Assembly: GCA_032622095.1 (NCBI GenBank)
Contig: CP136067.1
Span: 121,991,030 to 122,055,029, forward strand
Source of the DNA: Siphonodentalium dalli
Taxonomy: Eukaryota > Mollusca > Scaphopoda > Gadilida > Siphonodentaliidae
Reading direction: 5' to 3'
DNA: 64,000 nt
Shown one piece after another: positions 21,131 to 32,747 of this stretch. Below the pieces are notes generated by a model that saw only the letters and a list, made by a program, of their open reading frames with translations, was not told the DNA's origin and did not search any database. Each line of letters starts with the position of its first letter. Positions within the stretch are counted from its first letter, which is position 1. Position numbers and translations under genes: made by a program.

Positions 21131-23311
21131 GTCTGGTCGATAAACTAAAATTTTAGGGTCAACCTAGAATAAATTTGGACTAAGTTGGTTTCTATTCCAC
21201 TTTGAAGAGGAATGTATCCTCTATAACATATCCAAAATCGGCTAAAATCCGCTTTGAGCATTTTCTGTAAACCAAGATGGCGTCCATGATGGTAGTTGGT
21301 ATCGAAAAATTCTGAATTTCGGTGGTAGGGGCGCCAACTAATACCAAATTAGTAATAAAATAAAATACACACAAACCATGCTTAGTTGTAAGCCATATCG
21401 GTAGAATGCCTGTCCCAATATGGCCGCCAAAATGGACAAAATCATATGAAATTACAATTTGTGGAACATTGAATAGCTAGTCATACAAGAACGAACAAGC
21501 CCTCGAATTATACGAGGAAGAATGATTTCAGAGTATACGAGGAGTTTTTAATAATATATGTAAGAATTCTCTCTAATGTATCTCGCGAGAGAGCAAACGA
21601 AAGCCAGGTCTCATACAACAATTAAATATGGACTTTTTGGGCGCCAAGAAACCGAAGAATAACGCAGTTTTATCTGTACTGTTTATCTTGAATCGCGTAA
21701 TATATGTTTAATTAAACAGTTAAATGTGATCTAATAGGGATGTATTGACTATGTGACCTTTCTAGAAGCAGAAATGTAATGAAAACAGTCTCACGAATGT
21801 GACCGATAATCATTTATTTTTAAATCTACAACGCCAAATATGTCAAAATTCACTACTATAGAACAGTATGAGAGCTATTCATATGGTACTAGGCAAAATG
21901 TGTAGATCCTATTGTCCGTGTCTTAAAATAGTAGTCATAGTTGCATCCGGTCAAGTGATTAACACGAATATTTCGCTTTTATCACACAAATACATGGTGG
22001 TATACCATGAACGCAATTTATCAAAATACAAAGGAGTACAATAAACTATCTTCAATAAATTCTCAACATAACCAAATTTGCCTACATACTCTGCTGCAGA
22101 GACTGTATTTATACCTGGAAATTATATGTGCTTAAATACACTAAGGCCACATATACGCGAAACGTACTACCTTTTCTGCAACCGCATCGCCGCGATTACC
22201 AATTCTCCATAATGTAACACATATCTGCTTCATACAAAACCATAAATAGCAACATTGAGTGAATGGTAAACGCCGAACTAATAACTTTTAAACGGCGATG
22301 ACCTGATATTTAGCGCAAGTAGGTGGTGACAATGGTAATATAATTTCAAACAACAAGATACTGAAAACTAATATTGTGCATTGCTTGCTACATATTCCCG
22401 TTGTAAAGTGCCGATTGAAGTAATTTGAACAAAACTATCTACTAAGAAACCGGTTTGGAAGCAGTATGAAAATTAGTATTAAATAAAATGTACGATGTAC
22501 AGTCTCTTCGATCCAGTGAGATAGGGTACTATTCTGTTGAAGAGAAGAGTGTTTCTTTACAGTATAATCAGCATTATACGACATACGTGTATGGTTTATT
22601 ATCACGGAGAGTGTTGAAAATTCCGGAAATATAACTAGTATTTACACAGCAAGGGTGTGGACTTCAGTTTCTGCGTTACATTCAATAATTAATCATCATT
22701 CCAAATGAAACTACCACGCACTGTGTGACGAAATATTACTTCGTGTGTTGCATGCCAGAAATAACTGTTTTTCGCCCGACTGTTTGGATGCATTCTAAGC
22801 AGAAAACCCGAACATAAATCATTGCGTTGCAGTGGTCGATAAATCATTCAGTTAGATCTGTTTTAATTATATGTGTACCTTTAAAGATATATAACAACAT
22901 ACTTGTAAATTACCAATGTGTATTTTCGCTTATAGGTGGTTATCCAATATGTTGCTTTCGTCGTAGCATGGATTGGAGTTCGCGGCCATTTTGGCAGCCA
23001 TTTCGTCGCCGCGAATGCATTATTTTCTGTCCTTGTCACTCTATTCGCCCTCTTTACTCTAATTTCACACAAACTGGTATATATCGGATGGAGTATTAAT
23101 GCGTTCTGGTGTCGCCGATGAAGGATATTGTAGAAAAACGTACTTCACAAGGTTAAAAATGGGCATTTTAAAAAATCTCTGTAAAAAAGTTTGTTCAAAG
23201 CCGATTTTAGCCGATTTTGGTTATGTTGTAGTGGATATAGTCCTCTTCAAATTGGAATAAAAACCAACTTAGTCCAAATTTATTCCAGGTCAAACCTTTT
23301 CTCGACCAGAC
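21131..23311. mobile_element. Second GTCTGGTCGA foldback element
   Basis: Ends GTCTGGTCGATAAACT and TTTTCTCGACCAGAC with TA at 21129-21130 and 23312-23313. Arms of about 200-300 bp match 198-4575 (TTTGGACTAAGTTGGTTTCTA, TATAACATATCCAAAATCGG and their inverses). CCAAAATGG segments lie near 21430 and 22995. The interior, about 1.6 kb, differs from the first copy and has no recognised gene. The interior includes an open frame at 22827-23099 overlapped by others, judged accidental. Confidence 0.75.
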
Positions 23312-23813
23312 TAATAGAGCATTTAACCAATAGAGGAATGAATTGGTTTCTTCTGTCAGACAAAATGTCGTTCGTACTGCGGTGCACTTCTTCCAAAAAC
23401 GAATTGTCCTGGTTTTCAAACCAAAAATTATTTTTCCTACCAAATTGAATCCACTTTAACTAATAAACTAGTGATTCTACTAAATATTGTAATATCATCT
23501 TTCATTTTTATTTTTTTTTGTGTTGTAGTGACTTCCACAAGGAATCAAATAAAGGTCAATTTAATTTAGAAATATTGTTTTCTGCTCTAAAACATGTCAC
23601 CTATTTCTGATTCATGAATTATCTCCCTTTTATCTTCAACCTATTGTTTATAATAGATGTCTAGATTACTGTGAATACAGTTCAATGCGATCAAGTCTTT
23701 ATGGTTTTCATATACTGAAAGGAACTGAGATTTATGTGATGGTGGGCAAAATGGTCACCCCAGATAGGGTTACCTTAAGCTGATTCTAGATGAAACGGCT
23801 TTATTAAAGGCCC

Positions 23814-24260
23814 CCTTAATTTTCGAGTCACCGAATTTTTTTTTATTGTGGCTTGATATACGGTTTAATAATAATCTATGTCATAAAATATGACTAAAAT
23901 ACTATAATTCACACCATTTGGAACGTCTGTGTCTCAGAAGGTGCCCATAGAGTAATAGAATATAGCTGAAATCATAATCGTTATGGCTCCCAGAATGCAA
24001 CAGAATTCAAACTGTAGTTTATTTTCAATGGAAGGGAATAACTCCATATCTAAATATATAGAGTTATTCGTCTTCCATTGAAAATAATCGACTTTTTGCA
24101 GAAACATTAGCACAGAACAGACGTCGATATCTCAAAAAAACATGTTCACAGTTTATTACATCGAATAAGTTGAAAATACAATGTTTTAGAGCTTCCTCTT
24201 TAGAATGGTATATTTTATATAAATGTGATCTGGGGATTCGAAAATTAAGTTGGCCTTTAA
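23814..24260. mobile_element. TTAA MITE, AGGCCCCCTTAATTTTCGA family
   Basis: TTAA at 23814-23817 and 24257-24260 flank AGGCCCCCTTAATTTTCGAG and the inverse-type TTCGAAAATTAAGTTGGCCT. Inside, 24017-24090 is a hairpin (TTATTTTCAATGGAAGGG facing CTTCCATTGAAAATAA). A second copy at 48237-49838 is split by a LINE. Confidence 0.75.
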
Positions 24261-24889
24261 AATAAATTACAGAAAACCACGGTAGGCATAAACATCACTC
24301 ACATATTAACTGTGTGTTTTATCTTTATAGGCTTCACGGAGATCGCCTCGAAAGACCAATATGATGACAGGAGTTCTCGGATCGGATCGAGATGAAGGAA
24401 GTCAGATTTTCTCCTGACATTGACCACACGTATATTGTGGATAAATATTGATATATCACATGAAACCCCTATAATATCATTGAAAATCCATTAGACATGT
24501 GAGTAATCGCTGTGTGCTTCCCGGGATACTTGGCACCGCGCCAAGTAAATTACCGCGCGGATTAATACTATTTAGAAAATCCGCGCTTGACACCAATATC
24601 ACTGAGACGGTGCAAAATAATCGCTTTGTTCATTAAAGTTCAATTATTGTCCATCTTAGTTGCACTAGCGAAAATAGGCACAGAAACAAAGAGGCAAAAT
24701 TGGGGACTATATGTTTCGTCGCAAGGCAGAGTGCGCAATACTGTCATATACGATTGTGAAGCGTCTCAACCAACGCCGTGTATGTATGCTTTTTACGTGC
24801 ATTTTTCAGCTTCTTTTATAGATTTTGATTTATTAAAAAGGCATAAAGCTCTAGTTTTTTCATGCGATATACAATATCTTCAACTCCTT

Positions 24890-25006
24890 ATGTTGGGAAA
24901 TAAGATTTTATGAAACTCGTTTGATAAATTTGATTCACAACTCGTCTACGACTCGTGAATCAAATTTATCAAACTCGTTCCATAAAATCTTCTATACCAA
25001 CATAAC
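24890..25006. repeat. Hairpin repeat
   Basis: AAGATTTTATGAAACTCGTT and TGATAAATTTGATTCACAA face AACTCGTTCCATAAAATCTT and TGAATCAAATTTATCA. The centre has two ACTCGT motifs. It lies just downstream of an unrecognised open frame at 24587-24913. Confidence 0.8.
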
Positions 25007-25133
25007 TCGTTATTAAGATCAAAATACCATTCGTTAACAAATTGTATTTGTATATTTATTTGTTTTCTGATATTTTATACTCCATCTATAATATTGCTAT
25101 ATTTAATAAACGAACATGAACGAAAACTATCCA

Positions 25134-25320
25134 AGCATAAATAATTGAATTTAATTGAGTTGTTTATTTGCAAAGTCAACAACGAAGTTGCTACAACGTA
25201 TATACATATATACAAACTATACAAAACATACATGTACATCAAAAAATTATTCCATCATATATTATATGATATTGATATTAAAGGCAAATAATGCTAATAC
25301 ATTCAGGAATATGTTTTCTT
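25134..25320 (-). pseudogene. LINE 3' tail only, minus strand
   Basis: Matches the 3' UTR of the LINE at 48494-49700: both have CAAAGTCAAC, TATATGATATTGATA, CAAATAATGCTAATACATT and GGAATATGTTTTCT in the same order. Minus-strand tail is TTAAATTCAATT. Only the terminal ~190 bp survive, the usual result of incomplete reverse transcription. Confidence 0.8.
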
Positions 25321-25365
25321 AAATGTTTTTCTTACCATCTTCAGTTGCTATAAACTATACAGACA

Positions 25366-26057
25366 ATGGCTGCGGACACACGTACCACATTAGCGATGGC
25401 ATAGTAGGTGTGACAATTTATTATGGTGGAGTTTGGAGACAATTGGTCGTCATAATTATGTGCCATAGCTAGCCATGTTGCCCGCTGAGTTTCCGCACAA
25501 TGAGTCGACTGGACCAATTGCGTTTCACAAAGTTTGATCTCTACTCATTACGTTTTGCTATATTGTATTCTCTACGATATATATAATTGAACGATCGATC
25601 GTCCAGAATTGTGTTTGACCGTGGCAATCCCTCATTCACTCACATATTATGCACGTGGTACGTTTTATTGATATGATCTCATGAATGTTTATCTACGTAT
25701 ATTAATTTCATGCGTATTAAGATAGTTCCCCAATTGCGTTTTATATTTTGCGACGTTTAGTTCTACGCATAATTCCGCTAACATTATCATGTGGGCCGAT
25801 AAAGCTGTGTCGGAACTGTTGGAGGAAATACAGCTGAGAGAAAGTATCTGGAATAAACAAAGCGAACTATACAAAGACCAAAACAAGAAAAGACTGATTA
25901 TAACGAACGTTGTAAGACTTATTGTGCGAATATGCAGTGGGCGACATGGCTAGCTATGGCATATTAATTATGACGACCAATTGTCACCAAACTCCACCAT
26001 AATAAATTGTCACACCTAGTATGCCATCGCTACTGTGATACGTGTGTCCGCAGCCAA
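25366..26057. mobile_element. Foldback element, TGGCTGCGGACACACG family, copy 1
   Basis: TGGCTGCGGACACACGTA and CGTGTGTCCGCAGCCA are inverse ends. Arms of about 130 bp run through TTTATTATGGTGGAGTTTGG and GACCAATTGTCACCAAACTCC. The ~430-bp interior is shared in opposite orientation with 42561-43165. A 27-codon segment in the interior (ending AELCVELNVAKYK) is open in both copies. Confidence 0.8.
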
Positions 26058-26059
26058 TA

Positions 26060-26690
26060 AGCTAACTCAAAGGAGCGCCCATTCTATTTTAAAGGCAGAC
26101 GATAACCTTACATGTATCTGATTTATGTCTCTGAACTCATATTTGATTTTTGTATTGATTGAATTTCCTTCATTCCATTGACTGGGCGCTATTTAATTGA
26201 CTGGGCGCGATTCCATGGACTGTGCGCAATTCCATTGGCTGTGCCACAGCAGCTCATTCCATGGCGAAACCCAGTCTAAACAAAAGCCGATAAAAAATAC
26301 AAACACTGCTTCGTGGTTGGTTATATTTAAATTGCTAGATTTTGGTCATTAACATGTTGCCAATTTTCCCACGAATATATAGCTAAACACAATAAAATGT
26401 ATAATTAAGATGACGTATATTCATAATGAATTATACTCATCGCAATCTAGGAAACACCATCTTCGTGTTTTTAACAGTCAAATATATTTATTAATGATTA
26501 ATCGTACGCATCATTTTGTTTATATAACTACTATACTGATACTAAATGTACTATTCTCACAACATGTTAATACATCAGACATGCACACCATATTTGGAAA
26601 TGACGTCATCTCTGGAAAGCATCGTCATCCTAGAAATCAAAGATGGGCCGGAGTTCCAGAGACGTAAATTGTATCAGATTATCGCGACTT
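26060..26690. other. No gene recognised
   Basis: AT-rich. GACTGGGCGC and related CATTGACTGGGCGCTATTTA units recur three times near 26180-26240. Confidence 0.35.
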
Positions 26691-26692
26691 AT

Positions 26693-27017
26693 TAACCCTT
26701 CCATGACTGGAGCTTCCTGCAATTTTGCAAAAACCCTGTGCCATTGCATTCTCTTATATATGCGAGTCTCCCATATGGCGCCTCGCATATATAATAGAAT
26801 GCATTGCCCTAACCATATTTACAATAGCCAGTGTATTCTCTTTATATATGCCAGTCTTACATAGGGCGCCTCGCATATATAAGAGAATGCATTACCCTAA
26901 CCATATTTACAATGGCCAGTGCATTGTCTTATATGGGAGACTGGCATATATAAGAGAATGCACTGTCATAAAATCTGTAATGCTGCACCAGCCTAGCTCC
27001 CGCCATTAAATGGTTAA
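26693..27017. mobile_element. TTAA MITE type C with three palindromes
   Basis: TTAA at 26693-26696 and 27014-27017. Ends CCCTTCCATGACTGGAGC and GCTCCCGCCATTAAATGG are imperfectly inverse. Three diverged palindromes follow each other at about 26742-26811, 26828-26896 and 26912-26968, separated by the linker CCTAACCATATTTACAAT, so the palindrome-linker unit has been duplicated. Centres differ (TCTCCCATATGGCGCC; TCTTACATAGGGCGCC). Confidence 0.8.
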
Positions 27018-28768
27018 CGAGACCGATGTTCGCAAGACGTATGTATATACATGAGTTCTTATTGACATGGTGTGGTTCGCAGTACAGACTATCTGTGCTG
27101 TTTCACCCATCAAATCACCAGTTAATAGACTTTTATTATGATCTAAACACCCTCAGCTCATGGGTGCGATCTATCTTGGAATATGAATAGGCTTTTCAGG
27201 TATAGAGTTGTGCAGCTTAGAATGGCATTTGGTCAGTTTGATGGGAAGCAAGTATTATATTGTCTTCCATGGGAACACTGAACTGTACCATGAAAGGTAA
27301 TTTATTTCGAAAAATATAACTCACATTCTGTCCCACATATATAAGGTATGCTTGCGTTCGGTTACCTGTCGTCGCCCCCCCCCCCCCCCCCCACCCGTGA
27401 CACAGCGCGACAGGGAGCGTGGTGTGGATATGTAAAAATAATTCTTAGGTTTATAGAGCCGAAAAACATATACATTTTGTTCTTTTTGGAATAACTTACT
27501 TTATCAAATAATTAGCTCATTAACCCGGCCCCATATTTTTTTAGTAAGACACACGTGTATTATCGGCACGCGCACTGACGTAAGAGCTTAACGCAATGAT
27601 ATATATCAATGTTATTATTAGGTTAATTAGATTACGTATGATATTCAATTTGTGTTGGGTTATTTAGTGTTGATTATGAGATAAATTTGTCTGTAAATAG
27701 CATTCAATTGTCTCGCAAGAATAAATTGTACCGGTATCTGAAGGCACATTGCAGTAGCACCGTTACATGATGAACTACAGCAATTATAGTTCATGTCGTT
27801 ATTTTTGGTAAACTGCATTTTATATACATGTTGCCGTTTATATTCTGGCACCATGTGGTATTCTATGAAGAAATGCATGCAAAAATACCAGCTTGCCATT
27901 GTGTGAACGTATACGCTTAGAGCGTTTGGTGAATTGGTACAGATACTGGTTGGATATGTAGGCAGCAGTATAGTCGAAAACGAAGTCAATAGCCTGACCA
28001 AATAGTGCAACGTACTTCGAACTTCTTTGCCTTGAGTTATTACTGGCAACAAATCTAACAGTATGCAACACTTGATTGCATCACAAGCCAATTTAACAAC
28101 ATATAAAGAACGATATCTTGTGCACAATCAAATTTTTTTTTCTTGCCCGTTCCTGCTCTTAATAACACAAATTTTCACCGCATTTCTCGCGACAAAATAG
28201 CGCCTTTATGTATATACTGCGATTCGAATTGACCGGGAAAACGAGACATCTCCATAAAATAGAAATAATTGTGAGCGCAAACATGCAGGATTTATAGTAA
28301 TTACTGGTGATAATATATTTCGCATGTTTGTTACCCGGCTTCCCACTTCATTAAGTTATCAATGCGATTGTTTCATCTGAGTTTCTGCGCGATGATGGGA
28401 TAGACGTCTCACTTGCACTAAAACACCCTCACAGAACGCAGTACATTGGTACCTGGATGACAATTATTCTCCGAAATAGTACGACTGTTTGATTTGCTGT
28501 ATTGGTATTTATTATATGTCTATCGTTTTTCTTTCCCCCAATACCACTATAGTAAAGCGATCATTTCCCGCCCATCGGATCAGCTACGTTGATCCGATAT
28601 CATAACACCCTTCTCTATCTCGCATACTGCCCATGTCCGTAAAAAGCCAGACGATTTATTATACAAAAATAATTGATTCTTTATTCTTGTTACCAGTGGC
28701 CAATAGCTGGTTTCATTTCATAATTAATTGAGCTTTTTAAATAAAAAGCATGTCATATAATACACCTG
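27018..28768. other. No gene recognised
   Basis: Contains a run of 18 C at 27375-27392 and an unrecognised minus-strand frame of 155 codons at 27660-28127. That frame has no domain I know, and an overlapping 77-codon frame on the same strand; I do not call a gene. Confidence 0.35.
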
Positions 28769-28929
28769 TTATCGCTGCAGTGAATTGATCTGGGCTTCGC
28801 GTCATGTCTCGTTGAAGAGGTCAGATCGCTGGATCAAACTCGACGCATGCGGCGGCTCGTTTGATCCAGCAATTTGACCTCTTCAACTCAACGTGATACT
28901 TCACCCAGATCAATTCACTGCAGCGATAA
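28769..28929. mobile_element. Hairpin MITE, TTATCGGTACAGTG family, copy 2
   Basis: TTATCGCTGCAGTGAATTGA faces TCAATTCACTGCAGCGATAA; arms contain GAAGAGGTCAGATCGCTGG and a GC-rich centre ACGCATGCGGCGG. It differs from 12484-12646 by paired substitutions in both arms (GACGATGTCAG versus GAAGAGGTCAG), so the two arms evolved together. Confidence 0.85.
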
Positions 28930-28934
28930 CATGT

Positions 28935-29165
28935 ATTTATCATCGTTTCAGTCCATATAGGTCATATCACGACGTTGTCCGTTTTGTGGGTGGAGGAATG
29001 ACCGCACAGGTGGTTAATTCATCCGGGAAATAACCCCAGTTCACGTAGAAACCATGCACAGACTCCCAGAAAGCAACGGACACACTTGCCCAGATACACG
29101 ATTCAGATTATCCTCCCTTTGCGTGGTTCACAAATCCTCGCTTATCGGGATTCGAACTAGTACAA
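28935..29165 (-). mobile_element. tRNA-derived SINE, 5'-truncated
   Basis: On the minus strand it starts near a B-box-like GTTCGAATCCCGATAAGC (29157-29140) and runs through TTTCTACGTGAACTGGGG, GGATGAATTAACCACCTGTG and AACGTCGTGATATGACC. A longer copy with the A box is at 35840-36128. The Pol III A box is missing here. Confidence 0.65.
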
Positions 29166-29379
29166 GTATACGGCCAAAAATTCGATCTTTATGTGTTTAT
29201 TAATAAAGCTCTGTTTGCTGATTTTCACGAGAACAGGCTGGAAAATAACACGAATAAACCAACTCACTCAAGACACCAGGTGTACGCTCTTCATAATGTG
29301 TTTTCAACGGAATCCAAAATGTGAATATTTTGGTCCAATGTGAACTTATATGCACGAGGATATCTTTTTTTCTCGTTTC

Positions 29380-29560
29380 TGGTCGCGTCGGCCATTTTGA
29401 ATGCGTGATACTCATCAACTCGAACCCAAGTGATTCCCCACCGTGATACCACGTGATTCCCCACCGTGATACCACGTGATTCCCCACCGTGATACCACGT
29501 GATTCCCCACCGTGATACCACGTGATTCCCCACCGTGATACCACGTGATTCCCCACCGTG
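29380..29560. repeat. CACGGTGGGG element right end with amplified terminus
   Basis: GGCCATTTTGAATGCGTGAT, ACTCATCAACTCGAACC and CCCCACCGTG mark the right end of the 8205/13072 family. The last 23 bp (ATACCACGTGATTCCCCACCGTG-like, six copies in all) are tandemly repeated at 29432-29560. No left end was found. The repeat makes a minus-strand open frame reading GNHVVSRWGITWYHGGESR, an artefact. Confidence 0.9.
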
Positions 29561-29736
29561 ACATTATTCAAAGTAAAATTCCAATCCTGAAATTAAACTG
29601 CGAGTCGCGTGTTCCGCTGTTGTAGAATCTAGCTAGGATGGTTCCCTGGCGAAATACTCTGGAGCAAAAATAAACATTGCGATAGAGATTACAGAATGTG
29701 ATGATGGAGATGTAATAATCCCCGCAGATAAAACGC

Positions 29737-29960
29737 CTGATTATCCATCAGAAACGTGCGCTATTGATAATGAGGTCACTGAGGTGGACGACTGATTATC
29801 CAACAGAAACGAGCGCTATTGATAATGAGGTCACTGAGGTGGACGACTGATTATCCAACAGAAACGAGCGCTATTGATAATGATGTTACTGAGGTGGACG
29901 ACGACTGATTACCCACAGAAACATGGGCTATTGATAATGATGTCACTGAGGTGGACGACT
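29737..29960 (+). repeat. 55-bp tandem repeat, four copies
   Basis: Units begin CTGATTATCCAACAGAAACG at 29737, 29792, 29847 and 29905 and end GAGGTGGACGA. The third unit carries an extra GAC. The period is not a multiple of three. Confidence 0.93.
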
Positions 29961-30325
29961 GGAACAACGAGTAGATTTCCAATAATGTACGCAGTTTTGA
30001 ATGTGTGTATAATGTGTCGCTGTTTCTTGGAATACAGTGACCGATGGGGGTTCTATTTATAGAATGGCAATTATTGTGACACATTAAAAGTTGTAGTGCG
30101 ACCCCGAGGCCGAGCGCGGTAAAAGGTGTAGTTGGGAATTTCAATTTCGTTTATTGGCATTTACATTATGTCAATAATGTTGATTTTTGGTTTGTGATAA
30201 GCTATGCCAATTATAAGCAACAAAAATGAAAAAGATTCTATAATTACAATCATGGAATATATGATCTTGAGCGCGTTACAATTTCTGACCATGGTTTCCT
30301 TGTTTAAAGATGGTCTATCAATTCC

Positions 30326-30853
30326 TAGATCATGCCATGAATCTCTATTCTAGCTACGAATACGACCATAGATTCTCTACGGTAGAGATCATATTTCACC
30401 AGTACAAAACCTGGGAACTGTTTGGCAGTGAACCATATAAAGCTGAAAAAGTAACGCTGGGAATATATTTCTGAGTTATTACCTGTTCCTTAGTGGTGTA
30501 CTTCACTGCATGTGAAGGTCCCAACTCGAAATTGCACAATTAAAGTGCCTCTGTGAGTGATTTTGCTTTGCGTCGCTTCCTGGGTAATTACTTCAATGTG
30601 TATTGCAATATCGGCTAACAAAAGTCATAGAAAAGCATGCAATCTCGAGCTGGGATAACTCCCTAACGTGAAGTAAATTATCGAGGAACACCTATTAACA
30701 AAAAATTATATTGCCTGCCTCGTTTGTTCAATGTTACATGTATAAAATTCGTTGTCAGAACGGGTCAGAACATCAAAAAGTTCACAGGTTTTGTACTGGT
30801 GGAATATGATCTCTACGCGCGTTAGACAGAGTAGAGATACATGGCATGATCTA
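30326..30853. mobile_element. Foldback element, TAGATCATGCCATGAATCTC family
   Basis: TAGATCATGCCATGAATCTC at the left and GAGATACATGGCATGATCTA at the right; subterminal TTTCACCAGTACAAAACC and TTTTGTACTGGTGGAATATG. Interior aligns to 50094-50598 (GTGATTTTGCTTTGCGTCGC, AAAAGCATGCAAT). Confidence 0.8.
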
Positions 30854-31013
30854 ATAAATTCCCAACAACTGTTATATATGTGAACAATTATAATATTAGT
30901 GCGATCTTATAGTGGCTCTTTAAATTCCTTGTGGAATCAGTTTGTAGCAAGCAGAAGGTCGTTCATTTGGCAACAAACCAAGATTGACGTTATTATTGTG
31001 CTCAATCGACGCC

Positions 31014-31490
31014 TTAAAGGTACTCAACCCGATAAAACTCCTCTCAATTACTATTTCAATGGCTTCGGGGGTCAAAAATATTTGATTCGAGTCGAGGAAG
31101 TCACCCATCAAAGCTCAGATTTGTTAGATATCGATTTTAGAAATCTATTATTTTTCATTATCGGGAATTCTTCCTGGCCCAGTACGTAGTCAATTATTAC
31201 CACTTGATTATAGAGTTATCCATCCTTGTCTGTTTGAATAGAATTTTGGCGTAAAATCTCGAGCATGTTACCAAATTGACGGCAGTTATAAGTACTCATC
31301 TCGAGAACATAAGAATTTTCAAAAATCAATATCTAATAACTCTGAGCTTTGTTTGATGGGTTCCTCGACTCGAATCAAATATTTTTTACCCCCAAAGCCA
31401 AAGAAATAGTAATATAGGACCCTCTGATCGGATTGTTGTTGTTGGAATCTGTTGAGATGGGGACCCTCTTTACGGGTTGAGTACCTTTAA
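31014..31490. mobile_element. TTAA MITE, GTACTCAA family, full length
   Basis: TTAA at 31014-31017 and 31487-31490 flank AGGTACTCAACCCGATAAAA and GGGTTGAGTACCT. It is inverted relative to 16220-16709. Its right TTAA is also the left TTAA of the next element. Confidence 0.85.
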
Positions 31491-31879
31491 CCCTTTACCC
31501 AACAAACCGGCCAAAACCGGCCAAATAAAGCTTCAACAGCCTAAAATATCTTCGGTCTGTCTCAATAGAACCATACAAATATGGATATCATTGGAACCGG
31601 CTCACTGACCACATTGTGATGGTTACAGTTATGCCCTGTGCCAATGCATTCTCTTATATATGCGAGTCGACCATAGGTCGTCTCGCATATATAAGAGAAT
31701 GCATTGGCCTAACACTTTTTACACTTTTTACCATTTGTTCTTACATTCTTTAACAATTTTATAATTTTTAATGTGATAAGCCAATGCATTCTCTTATATA
31801 TGTGAGGCGACCTATGGTCGACTCGCATATATAAGAGAATGCATTGGCACAGGGCCGTTCTGTTTGGGTAAAGGGTTAA
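31487..31879. mobile_element. TTAA MITE type A with paired palindromes, copy 2
   Basis: TTAA at 31487-31490 and 31876-31879, ends CCCTTTACCCAACA and CAAACAGAACGG-side inverse GGGTAAAGGG. Palindromes at 31640-31708 and 31780-31848. The linker is shorter than in 10154-10554 (the TTTTTTTAACAC stretch is reduced). Confidence 0.85.
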
Positions 31880-32365
31880 TCAGTAATGAATTCGCGACAA
31901 AAGATCAAACTTCCAACTCCAGCAAATTCTGTTGAGTGAAAACAAAACTCTTAAGGCATAAAATCGAGTCAACAATGATCTATGACTTTTAGGCCCCACG
32001 ATGAGACAAGTGTCATCTGCTGCATTGTGTTGAATGTATGTATGATATAAAACTCCAAATTAGAAATGTTCCATGGGCTCCGACTCTAATTTTCGATGGC
32101 TCCTACCCTTATCCTGGTGCGAATTGATCGGTTCCGGCTCTAACACAGTGATGTTGCTTCGTCTTTCCGGTATAGGGTCCATTGTGATTAACACATCGCT
32201 TAGCCGGTATTCAGGATTCATAAATACCGCCGTATTAAATTATATTCGTGATTCAAATAAAAGACTGGTACATGACTTTGATGACGTTAAATTGTGTTAT
32301 TTGATAGCTACGTGTAGAATGGACATTTCAGCTTTCTGTTTTCCCCAGAGAGAGAATTTGGGAGG
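31880..32365. other. No gene recognised
   Basis: An open frame at 32073-32369 has no recognisable domain. TCGGTTCCGGCTCTAAC and TCCGACTCTAATTT are small local repeats. Confidence 0.35.
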
Positions 32366-32747
32366 CTAACCCCGGGATTCTCGAAAGGGCCGATAGCCTT
32401 TATTTTAAATAAATCAGAAAAATAAAAATTTAACAAAAATTCTTCTGTTTCCGTCGATGGAAACCAGACGAGGGGGTGTTTAGCCCCTTGGAACACTGTA
32501 GGTTGATGGTAGCTGTAGTGCCCCAGCAGGTGTTGTTGCCTCGTCGGTGACGGTGGTGATGGACTCCTGTTAGATGGTATCCGGAGTCCGGTGTGCTCCA
32601 AAGGGGTGGCTGACGTGATGGTGCAGTCAAAGGCCGACTGGAAGTCGACCGGTTGTCCTGGTAACTTTTATCCAGCAGCTCCTGTCTTCTCCTTGCATCA
32701 CCCCGATGGCGTCCTGAAGGGCATCTTTCACTCACTGTGTTCCGGAA
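32366..32747 (-). pseudogene. Unrecognised minus-strand sequence split by a later insertion
   Basis: The minus strand is open for 101 codons (32735-32430; starts MSERCPSGRHRGDARRRQEL). On the other side of the 32754-35321 insertion, 35520-35328 continues the same frame when the insertion and one target copy are set aside. The protein is rich in Arg, Ser, Pro and Thr. A minus-strand AATAAAGG near 32397-32404 could be a polyadenylation signal. GGATTCTCGAAAGGGCC at 32371-32388 may be an element end. It could be a decayed gene or retrotransposed copy, but I do not recognise the product. Confidence 0.3.

Noticed and set aside
29200-29571. Repetitive protein GNHVVSRWGITWYHGGESR
   Set aside because: Encoded by six tandem copies of an element terminus; composition is dictated by the 23-bp repeat.
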